From an uncultured Oscillospiraceae bacterium (lineage in GTDB: Bacteria; Bacillota; Clostridia; Oscillospirales; Oscillospiraceae), in the NCBI GenBank assembly GCA_958436045.1, contig CAUBIP010000053.1, positions 1 to 12,566 on the forward strand: a stretch of DNA of 12,566 nt, given 5' to 3'. Under the pieces are notes generated by a model. It searched no databases. It was given only the letters and a program-made list of their open reading frames with translations, and had not been told where the DNA came from. The stretch's first letter is position 1. Each line of letters starts with the position of its first letter. This document shows positions 1-4,614 of the stretch, in pieces. Position numbers and translations under genes: made by a program.

Positions 1-39
1 ATGGAAACCCATGCTGCTCCCTCTTTTTTGTAGAAAGAA

Positions 40-62
40 AACCATCGGCCGGGCCGGTGGTT
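40..62. terminator. GC-rich hairpin, possible terminator
   Basis: Bases 40-49 (with one G-T pair) pair with 53-62, leaving a 3-base loop. The top strand has an A-rich run just before the stem (31-41) and none of the expected T-run after it. A classical terminator would therefore read on the minus strand, where TTTTCTTTCT follows the stem. No minus-strand gene feeds into it, so its role is uncertain. It could instead be the 3' stem of a plus-strand gene off the left edge. Confidence 0.35.
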
Positions 63-99
63 CCAAAAAGCTTTCACTATGCCTAGAAAAAAGATTCTC

Positions 100-149
100 C
101 TACGGTTATAGTGATGGTGGTCTGCCAGCCACCATCACTATAACCGTAG
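100..149. repeat. Perfect 21-bp inverted repeat
   Basis: Bases 100-120 are exactly complementary to 129-149, with an 8-base spacer (TCTGCCAG) that can itself form CTG/CAG pairs. The arms begin CTACGGTTATAG. On the minus strand a T6 run lies 8 bases beyond the stem (plus-strand A-run 86-92), too far for a textbook terminator. No flanking target duplication or transposase is visible. It may be a terminator variant, a palindromic repeat of a REP/MITE type, or a protein-binding dyad. Confidence 0.6.
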
Positions 150-293
150 AATTTGAAAATCATTATTAAAATGCACTGTATTGTATACTATTTTACGTAG
201 TTTTCACTTATTATCGAAAAATCACAACGTTCTGGATTCGGTTTATTTTTCCAGTTTCCCGGCTATACTGGTTTCATCGAGGTGTTCCCTTAA

Positions 294-299
294 AGGAGG
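294..299 (+). promoter_or_regulatory. Ribosome binding site that sets the start of the 86-aa gene
   Basis: AGGAGG-type Shine-Dalgarno (AAGGAGGT around 293-300) lies 8 bases before ATG 308. In-frame GTG 299 and ATG 302 overlap or abut it, so 308 is the usable start. Confidence 0.8.
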
Positions 300-307
300 T
301 GATGCGC

Positions 308-568
308 ATGGTCAAAGGTGTTTCACGGCAGGTGATCGTCGTCCGGCCGCCGGATACCAAGCTGTTTGAGCAGGCGATCTTTCTCCTGCGGGACGGCGCG
401 GACGGCGGCATTTCCGACGAGGCGCTGCTGCGCCAGGCCCGGCAGGCCGCCGGGCAGTATCTGCAGGCAAGCCGCACGCCCCGTCGCCGCATCCGCCTGC
501 AAAACCTCGCCTGGGCGCTAGCCGGCGCCGCCGCCACCGGCCTCGCCTGGCTGCTCTCCGTTCTCTGA
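308..568 (+). CDS. Small protein with C-terminal membrane segment, function unknown
   Basis: An 86-residue protein. The start at ATG 308 is chosen because a near-perfect AAGGAGGT lies 8 bases upstream. Residues 1-27 (MVKGVSRQVIVVRPPD, then LFEQAIFLL) are compact and polar/hydrophobic mixed. A charged helix-prone part with ISDEALLRQARQAAGQYLQ follows, then a basic stretch TPRRRIR and a hydrophobic C-terminal segment of about 20 residues (about 66-86) that ends the protein. This is a tail-anchored layout: the soluble domain would face the cytoplasm and the arginines would sit at the membrane face. The MVKGVSRQVIVV start with LFEQAIF resembles short conserved hypothetical proteins that I recall from Oscillospirales genomes, but I cannot name a function. 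It stands alone between its own leader and a palindromic terminator. Confidence 0.75.
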   Translation: MVKGVSRQVIVVRPPDTKLFEQAIFLLRDGADGGISDEALLRQARQAAGQYLQASRTPRRRIRLQNLAWALAGAAATGLAWLLSVL

Positions 569-603
569 AGCAAAACCACCGGTCATGACCGGTGGTTTTG
601 CTT
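568..603. terminator. Perfect palindromic terminator, probably bidirectional
   Basis: The 36 bases from 568 to 603 are a perfect palindrome (AAGCAAAACCACCGGTCA and its reverse complement). It gives a long stem rich in G/C at the tip with an A-tract on one side and TTTTGCTT on the other, directly after the stop codon of the 86-residue gene. The symmetry means it could stop transcription from either direction. Confidence 0.85.
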
Positions 604-647
604 ATTGCGATTATGCGATGATTGCGGAAAATTATACCGTTCCAGCC

Positions 648-676
648 TTGCAAATTTCTCGGGTAACTGGTATACT
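648..676 (+). promoter_or_regulatory. Sigma-A promoter of the SLH protein gene
   Basis: The -35 box TTGCAA (648-653), a 17-base spacer and the -10 box TATACT (671-676), with the extended -10 dinucleotide TG at 668-669. Transcription would start near 683, giving a leader of about 60 bases before ATG 745. Confidence 0.7.
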
Positions 677-689
677 GTTCCTAGATAAC

Positions 690-730
690 TATCCCGATAT
701 GTAGGCACTACATATCCAATCTGGGATATG
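690..730 (+). promoter_or_regulatory. Structured 5' leader with two competing hairpins
   Basis: Hairpin A pairs GATATGTAG (696-704) with CTACATATC (708-716) around a GCA loop. It can be extended by TATCCC (690-695) with GGGATA (723-728) across a 6-base bulge. Hairpin B pairs CATATCC (711-717) with GGATATG (724-730) around AATCTG. A and B share bases 711-716, so they exclude each other. Both lie right in front of the Shine-Dalgarno GGAAAGGA (731-738). This could stabilise the mRNA 5' end or modulate translation. As a DNA dyad it could also bind a repressor downstream of the promoter. Confidence 0.55.
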
Positions 731-744
731 GGAAAGGACACGCT

Positions 745-2691
745 ATGAAACACCTCAAGAAACTTCTTGCGGCATTGCTGGTCGTCGCTATGGTCATCGC
801 CATGGTGCCCGCCGTCTTTGCAGCAGACAGCGGCGATGCAGCGGAAACTGCCATGGACAGCATCTGGGCTGATATCGACGCTATGTACGCAGCCACCGCC
901 ACGAAGGACGGCAAGGCCGCAGACCCGGTCGCCACCGCGCAGAAGGCTGCTGCGATCGTCGAGCGGGCCGACGCCTATGTCGACGGCTCCCTGTCGTGGA
1001 ACGGCAACGGTGCCTTCACCTGGAAGACGGAAGACGGCATTACCGGCCTGTACAATGCAAAACTGATGGCCGACCGCGCAGGCAAATCTGCCCGCCAGTC
1101 CAAGCTTGCGTTGGAGGACATCGTCAACCAGTACGATACGATTTATGAGTCCACAATTACGGGCACCTACGGCCTGCAAAAGGTCGGCACGTACACCTAC
1201 ACCAGAAGCTACGGCGACAGCGCAGATACGATCGTCCTCTTTGGGCCCTACTACGGTGGCCTGGACGAGAACTTCACCGACGCTTACCTGTCCAACGCTG
1301 TCAAAATGGCGAAGGCTGCCAAGTGCAAGCTTGTCGTTTACGCCCGCGACGCAGCCAATGTGGCAAACCTGGGTAAAGCGATGGCGTCTGCAAAGCTCGT
1401 TCTGTTTGACAGCCACGGCACAACTGACTATTATGAGCAGACGTACTACACCACTTATCCGGATTACTACTACAATATCGACGACTGCACCTCAGAAGCA
1501 AATGTCTCCTATCTTTGCCTGACGACTGGCAATTCCATCACCAGCGCGGACTGCGCCTCCGCCTACGGCCCCTATGCCAGCTACGACCACGCAGTCTCGA
1601 TCGGCGACGGCCAGTGGGCCGTGGATGGCACGGTCATTGCCAACCATATGTCCGGCAACGCAAACGGCAACTTTGTCTGGATCGGCAGCTGCCTGGGCAT
1701 GGCGACAAACACCATCCAGGAGCCCCTGCGGAATAAGGGCGTTTCCGCCGTCTACGGCTACAGCCAGTCCGTCACCTTCTATGGCGATATGGCGTATCTC
1801 TGCACCGCCGCAGAATATCTGTCCGCCGGGCACAGCTTTGCCCGCGGTATCCAGGCAGCCAAGCAGACCTGGGGCAGCTGGGATCCCATTAATCGCTACT
1901 ACTACACCTTCTGGGAAGCAGATCGCTATGGCAACAACCATTACTGGTATGACTACTACTACGAACCGACACTGAACGGCCAGGCTTGCGGCACCCCCAC
2001 CCTGGCGATGCTGCAGCGGGACAAGATCGCGTTCCCCATCACCGTCTCGGATAAGGACCGTTACCCCGGTCAGCACAAGGTCGACAACATCCAGCAGGTC
2101 TACTGCGACTGGTATCTGACTTCTCCCGCTTCTGTACACGACCGCTTTGTGGACGTGCCGGATGGCGCGTGGTACATCTCCGCTGTTGACTATGTCCTCA
2201 TCCACAATATCATGAGCGGCAATACCAACGGCACGTTCGCCCCGGAGAAGGCGCTGACCCGTGCCGAGCTCGTCACACTGCTCTGGAGCAAGGAAGGCAA
2301 GCCCGAGGCCGCGTCCGACGTCTCCTTCAACGATGTGGCCGACAGCGACTGGTTTGCTGCAAAGGTTAAGTGGGCCGCCGCAGCCGGGATCGTCTCCGGT
2401 TACACGGATGGCAGCTTTAAGCCCAACAAGCAAGTCTCCCGCGAGGAGCTGGCGCAGATGATCTTCGCCTACGCCAAGTATAAGAATGTGGACGTCTCTG
2501 CCAGCGGTTCTCTGGCTGGCTTCAGTGACAGCAACGCAGCTGGCGGTTGGGCAAGACCCGCCCTGCAGTGGGCCGTCGGTGCTGGGATCCTCTCCGGCAG
2601 CAACGGTCGCCTGATGCCGGCAAACTCCGCAAAGCGCTGCGAGGTTGCCTCCATGTTCATGCGTTTTGTCGAAAACTTTAAGCTGAGCTGA
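745..2691 (+). CDS. Secreted SLH-domain protein with a caspase-like cysteine peptidase domain
   Basis: A 648-residue exported surface protein. Residues 1-26 are a typical Sec signal peptide (KHLKK, a hydrophobic core, cleavage after VFA). Residues about 155-380 have the order expected of clan CD (caspase-fold) peptidases such as the gingipain, clostripain and CHAT families. There are beta-strands ending in LVLFDSHGTT (His224-Gly225), then VWIGSCLGMA (Cys316), then GVSAVYGYS and a Gly-His-Ser-Phe-Ala segment. I infer His224 and Cys316 as the catalytic dyad. Residues about 380-460 are rich in tyrosine and tryptophan. Three SLH repeats follow (about 467-520, 527-580 and 590-645). Each has an F-x-D-V/S-like start, W, A, G-I-x-S-G and a P-x-x-x-x-R/K-x-E core, the module that binds secondary cell-wall polymer. 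The ribosome site GGAAAGGA ends 6 bases before the ATG. It is monocistronic with a strong terminator. The SLH call is firm; the peptidase assignment is motif-based inference. Confidence 0.9.
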   Translation: MKHLKKLLAALLVVAMVIAMVPAVFAADSGDAAETAMDSIWADIDAMYAATATKDGKAADPVATAQKAAAIVERADAYVDGSLSWNGNGAFTWKTEDGITGLYNAKLMADRAGKSARQSKLALEDIVNQYDTIYESTITGTYGLQKVGTYTYTRSYGDSADTIVLFGPYYGGLDENFTDAYLSNAVKMAKAAKCKLVVYARDAANVANLGKAMASAKLVLFDSHGTTDYYEQTYYTTYPDYYYNIDDCTSEANVSYLCLTTGNSITSADCASAYGPYASYDHAVSIGDGQWAVDGTVIANHMSGNANGNFVWIGSCLGMATNTIQEPLRNKGVSAVYGYSQSVTFYGDMAYLCTAAEYLSAGHSFARGIQAAKQTWGSWDPINRYYYTFWEADRYGNNHYWYDYYYEPTLNGQACGTPTLAMLQRDKIAFPITVSDKDRYPGQHKVDNIQQVYCDWYLTSPASVHDRFVDVPDGAWYISAVDYVLIHNIMSGNTNGTFAPEKALTRAELVTLLWSKEGKPEAASDVSFNDVADSDWFAAKVKWAAAAGIVSGYTDGSFKPNKQVSREELAQMIFAYAKYKNVDVSASGSLAGFSDSNAAGGWARPALQWAVGAGILSGSNGRLMPANSAKRCEVASMFMRFVENFKLS

Positions 2692-2718
2692 TGCGAAACG
2701 ATCGCGCTTAAACTCGCG

Positions 2719-2753
2719 CGGCGCGCTGCAAATTCTGCAGCGCGCCGTTTTTT
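2719..2753 (+). terminator. Intrinsic terminator after the SLH gene
   Basis: A 12-bp perfect stem (2719-2730 with 2736-2747, CGGCGCGCTGCA) with loop AATTC and six Ts at 2748-2753, 27 bases after the stop codon. There is no T-run in the opposite direction, so it serves the plus-strand gene only. Confidence 0.92.
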
Positions 2754-2835
2754 ACTGCTGTGCCGGGAATGCTTCAAAAGCGCAGCAGCACCCGGCGCTG
2801 CAATTGCACCGGGCTAGGCGCTGCCGCGCTCTCGT

Positions 2836-3447
2836 TTATTCTGCTGCCGCTGATTCCGCTTTGCTGCAATAGACTGCCGTTCTGCTGCGGCCGCCGGGCG
2901 TGCAGGTATAGAGCACCAGGTCATACCCGCTGTATTGCACTGCTGCAACTTCCTCCGGCTGGACCGTCGTCAGCTGGGAGACGGTATAGGCATATACTCG
3001 CCCGTTCATATCCTCAAATCGCACCGCATCCCCCGGCTCCAGCTTGGACAGCCGTTTAAAATGCGAGGTATAGTTATGCGCCGCAATGACGAAATCCCCC
3101 GTCGCAGGCCAGCCAAATTGGCGGCAGGGGGAGCGCTTGAGCCGCGTATAATCCCACTGGTCCTGCACCGGCAGCTCCAATGCCAGTGCAGGGATCGTCA
3201 ACGTCCCGATATAGCCGTAGCCGTCGATCTCCACCACCGGCAACGCCGCGTCCTCGACAGCTGCCTCACTTTGGCTCTCCTCCGGCGTCTGCTGCCCTTG
3301 GAGCCACTGCAGCTGGCTAAACAGCTGCCGGGCCTGCTCGCCCGCCGCACGGTCCTCCTGCTGGTTGCGAAGCGCCAACCCCAGCGCCGCCAGAATCAAT
3401 ACAATACCGACCGCCACCAGCACAAGCCCGATTTTCTTTCCCCGCAT
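2836..3447 (-). CDS. Sortase family transpeptidase
   Basis: A 203-residue membrane-anchored sortase, which cleaves a C-terminal sorting motif on exported proteins and links them to a cell-wall or pilin amine. Residues 5-27 form an N-terminal membrane anchor, followed by a Gln/Glu-rich linker (28-70). The beta-barrel domain starts at GYIGTLTIPALALELPV (about 78-94). The catalytic residues are visible: His124 in IAAHNY, Cys182 in LYTCTPGG and Arg189 in SRTAVYC. The short Cys-to-Arg spacing and the TCTPGG signature fit the small class B/D-like sortases of clostridia better than class A. No LPxTG-type substrate is encoded in this window; the neighbouring SLH protein has no sorting signal. It has its own promoter (3485-3513) and converges on the SLH gene. 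The ribosome site is weak (a G-rich run before ATAAATG). Confidence 0.88.
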   Translation of the reverse strand: MRGKKIGLVLVAVGIVLILAALGLALRNQQEDRAAGEQARQLFSQLQWLQGQQTPEESQSEAAVEDAALPVVEIDGYGYIGTLTIPALALELPVQDQWDYTRLKRSPCRQFGWPATGDFVIAAHNYTSHFKRLSKLEPGDAVRFEDMNGRVYAYTVSQLTTVQPEEVAAVQYSGYDLVLYTCTPGGRSRTAVYCSKAESAAAE

Positions 3448-3484
3448 TTATCCGCCCCCGTTCCCCGTTCGTTTTGTTACTGCC

Positions 3485-3513
3485 ATCGTATCACGCCCCG
3501 GTCGATTTTGCAA
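3485..3513 (-). promoter_or_regulatory. Promoter of the sortase gene
   Basis: On the minus strand, TTGCAA (3513-3508), a 17-base spacer and TACGAT (3490-3485), preceded by an extended -10 TG. The distance from the -10 box to the sortase ATG (3447) is 37 bases. Confidence 0.65.
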
Positions 3514-3570
3514 GCACGTGCAGGCAGCAGCGATTTATCGGACAACCTGGGTGGTCCGACACGCAGCTTT

Positions 3571-3679
3571 TTATCTTCTTTCCAGGATCTTGTCAGTCAA
3601 GCCGTAGACAAGGGCCCTTGGCGGGAACGATTGCTGCTTCTCTGAGGTAACGGTTCTTTTCTTTTGCGCTGATGCTCAT
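3571..3679 (-). pseudogene. Small ORF, 28 codons, or 35 codons with one +1 frameshift
   Basis: ATG at 3679-3677 follows a strong GGGAGG (3691-3686) with a 6-base spacer. In the direct frame it gives MSISAKEKNRYLREAAIVPA-KGPCLRLD and stops at TGA 3595-3593. If one base is skipped in the run AAGGGCCCTTG (about 3620-3611), the frame continues as KG-LVYGLTDKILERR and ends in TAA at 3573-3571. That second half looks more protein-like than the in-frame tail and ends with a hairpin (TCGGAC 3538-3543 with GTCCGA 3554-3559) just beyond. It may be a decayed gene, a programmed +1 shift at the CCCU, or a sequencing error. No family is recognised. It sits directly behind the tRNA-array terminator, with no room for its own promoter. 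Confidence 0.4.
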
Positions 3680-3697
3680 ATAACGCCTCCCATGTGT

Positions 3698-3732
3698 AAA
3701 AAAATAAGGCCGGAACGATCATGCTCCGGCCT
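3698..3732 (-). terminator. Strong terminator of the tRNA transcript
   Basis: On the minus strand an 8-bp stem (AGGCCGGA 3707-3714 with TCCGGCCT 3725-3732) is followed by TTA and then a run of seven Ts (3704-3698). It ends the transcript that starts at the tRNA-Val promoter. The ribosome site of the small ORF begins only about 7 bases further on. Confidence 0.88.
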
Positions 3733-3970
3733 ACAAATACAGGCGCTGAGACCAGTGCCCTTTTTGAATGAAAAAGGGCGCCGCTTTCTCAGTCCGTCAG
3801 GACCAACAAAACGACGCCCAAATCTTTGAGATTTTTTTGAGAAAATACCGCTGCCACTCAGAAAAACGCCGCTCAAAAAGGGCGCTGGCTGAACGCATCT
3901 GCCCGAAAAAGGAAAACGCTCGGTTCGAATCGGGGCAAACGCTCTGAAACAGCGATTTGTATCTATGGTT

Positions 3971-4004
3971 TGAAAGAAAGAATCCGGGCCCGAAAAAGCC
4001 CGGA
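3971..4004 (-). terminator. Weak terminator-like hairpin downstream of tRNA-Cys
   Basis: On the minus strand TCCGGGC (4004-3998), an 8-base loop TTTTTCGG and GCCCGGA (3989-3983) are followed by the T-rich TTCTTTCTTTC. The T-run is interrupted, so termination would be partial, with the strong terminator at 3698-3732 as back-up. Confidence 0.45.
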
Positions 4005-4011
4005 AACGGTT

Positions 4012-4040
4012 GATGCGCCTGGCTTTGCGCCAGACGCATC
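4012..4040 (-). other. Stem-loop just downstream of tRNA-Cys
   Basis: GATGCGCCTGGC (4012-4023) pairs with GCCAGACGCATC (4029-4040) with one C-A mismatch and a 5-base loop. It begins 18 bases after the encoded CCA of tRNA-Cys and has no T-run after it, so it looks like a processing or stabilising stem rather than a terminator. Confidence 0.6.
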
Positions 4041-4058
4041 TATACCGGTAACTCTTTA

Positions 4059-4133
4059 TGGAGGTGACGCCCAGATTCGAACTGGGGAATGAAGGTTTTG
4101 CAGACCTTTGCCTTACCACTTGGCCACGTCACC
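4059..4133 (-). tRNA. tRNA-Cys (GCA)
   Basis: Full cloverleaf on the minus strand: acceptor GGTGACG/CGTCACC, D-arm GCCAAGTGGTAAGGC, anticodon arm with GCA after the invariant T, T-arm CCCAG-TTCGAAT-CTGGG, discriminator T (usual for Cys) and an encoded CCA at 4061-4059. Last gene of the five-tRNA array. Confidence 0.96.
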
Positions 4134-4139
4134 ATATGA

Positions 4140-4163
4140 AGCAGGAGACCGGGGCCTCCTGCT
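4140..4163 (-). other. Spacer stem-loop between tRNA-Gly and tRNA-Cys
   Basis: AGCAGGAG (4140-4147) pairs perfectly with CTCCTGCT (4156-4163) around an 8-base loop. No T-run follows on the minus strand. It occupies most of the 34-base gap between two tRNAs, and other gaps in the array are only 3 bases, so it is a distinct processing or punctuation element. Confidence 0.6.
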
Positions 4164-4167
4164 GATT

Positions 4168-4243
4168 TGGAGCGGGTTACGAGGCTCGAACTCGCTACCT
4201 CCACCTTGGCAAGGTGGCGCTCTACCAGATGAGCTAAACCCGC
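4168..4243 (-). tRNA. tRNA-Gly (GCC)
   Basis: Acceptor GCGGGTT/AACCCGC, D-arm GCTCATCTGGTAGAGC, anticodon stem CCACC/GGTGG around TTGCCAA giving anticodon GCC, T-arm GCGAG-TTCGAGC-CTCGT, discriminator T and an encoded CCA. It lies 3 bases after tRNA-Phe. Confidence 0.97.
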
Positions 4244-4246
4244 AAA

Positions 4247-4322
<76 letters not shown>

Positions 4323-4329
4323 AAGGCTT

Positions 4330-4351
4330 GAGCCGAGAATAATCTCGGCTC
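4330..4351 (-). other. Spacer stem-loop between tRNA-Asp and tRNA-Phe
   Basis: GAGCCGAGA (4330-4338) pairs perfectly with TCTCGGCTC (4343-4351) around ATAA. On the minus strand TTTTTT lies before the stem rather than after it, so it is not a standard terminator for this transcript. Confidence 0.6.
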
Positions 4352-4363
4352 ATTAAAAAATAA

Positions 4364-4440
4364 TGGCGACCCGGAACGGACTCGAACCGTCGACCTCCAG
4401 CGTGACAGGCTGGCGTGCTAACCGACTGCACCACCGGGCC
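4364..4440 (-). tRNA. tRNA-Asp (GTC)
   Basis: Acceptor GGCCCGG/CCGGGTC (one G-T pair), D-arm with GGTTAGCAC, anticodon arm CCAGC-CTGTCAC-GCTGG giving GTC, T-arm with GGTTCGAGTCC, discriminator G (usual for Asp) and an encoded CCA. It lies 3 bases after tRNA-Val. Confidence 0.97.
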
Positions 4441-4443
4441 ATT

Positions 4444-4519
4444 TGGTGGAAAGTACAGGGCTCGAACCTGTGACCCCCTGCTTGTAAGGCAGGTGCTCTC
4501 CCAGCTGAGCTAACCTTCC
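4444..4519 (-). tRNA. tRNA-Val (TAC)
   Basis: Acceptor GGAAGGT/ACTTTCC (one G-T pair), D-arm GCTCAGCTGGGAGAGC, anticodon arm CTGCC-TTACAAG-CAG giving TAC, T-arm ACAGG-TTCGAGC-CCTGT, discriminator A and an encoded CCA. First gene of the array, 42 bases downstream of the -10 box. Confidence 0.97.
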
Positions 4520-4561
4520 GTACTGTCCTGCCGCAATCTTTCGACCTCAGCGACGAGTGTT

Positions 4562-4590
4562 ATTATACAGGCACGCAGCTAAAAAGTCAA
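4562..4590 (-). promoter_or_regulatory. Near-consensus promoter of the tRNA array
   Basis: On the minus strand TTGACT (4590-4585), a 17-base spacer and a perfect TATAAT (4567-4562). The strength fits stable-RNA transcription. The promoter lies in the 95-base gap between hslO and tRNA-Val, in an A/T-rich run that may act as an upstream element. Confidence 0.9.
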
Positions 4591-4614
4591 GCTTTTTTTC
4601 CAAGTTTTTTGCTT

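Larger units (their letters stand above)
1..307. other. AT-rich stretch without a convincing gene, two hairpins
   Basis: This stretch is clearly richer in A and T than the rest of the window and holds no ORF with a ribosome site before position 308. It contains a hairpin at 40-62 and a 21-bp-stem hairpin at 100-149, listed separately. A TATACT hexamer at 264-269 could be the -10 box for the 308-568 gene, with start of transcription near 276, but I see no good -35 box 17 bases upstream (GTTTAT at 241-246). The first 33 bases read through to a TAG in frame 1 and could be the tail of an upstream gene, which cannot be tested here. Confidence 0.6.
3733..4058 (-). other. Hairpin-rich tRNA trailer, no convincing gene
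   Basis: The 326 bases between tRNA-Cys and the strong terminator lack any ORF with a ribosome site and plausible protein. They hold several hairpins: 4012-4040 (12 positions per arm, one mismatch), 3983-4004 (TCCGGGC/GCCCGGA, followed on the minus strand by TTCTTTCTTTC) and 3757-3779 (9 bp, GCCCTTTTT/AAAAAGGGC). Two 11-base direct repeats occur: GCCCGAAAAAG at 3901-3911 and 3988-3998, and AAAAAGGGCGC at 3771-3781 and 3875-3885. A T-arm-like GGTTCGAATC lies at 3922-3931 on the plus strand without the rest of a tRNA. It is probably transcribed as part of the tRNA precursor. It may be a structured RNA or tRNA-array debris. Confidence 0.5.

Noticed and set aside
1..33. Frame-1 tail METHAAPSFL followed by TAG, possibly the end of an upstream gene
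   Set aside because: Ten codons are too few to separate from chance. The sequence to the left would be needed.
583..1416. Long minus-strand reading frame across the start of the SLH gene (277 codons)
   Set aside because: It is antisense to a gene with a signal peptide and clear domains, has no ribosome site and no family-like sequence. It arises from high GC and codon bias.
3538..3580. Hairpin TCGGAC/GTCCGA followed by TTTTTATCTTCTTT on the plus strand, as a terminator
   Set aside because: No plus-strand gene reads into it, and 14 bases separate the stem from the T-run. It may instead be a 3' stem of the small minus-strand ORF.
3921..3936. T-arm-like GGTTCGAATC suggesting a sixth tRNA
   Set aside because: The T-stem has a mismatch, and no acceptor, D or anticodon arm can be found around it on either strand.
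3676..4119. Minus-strand reading frame of 147 codons overlapping the end of tRNA-Cys
   Set aside because: It runs into a tRNA and over several hairpins and a terminator, has no ribosome site and an unnatural composition (many Phe, Arg and Ser).
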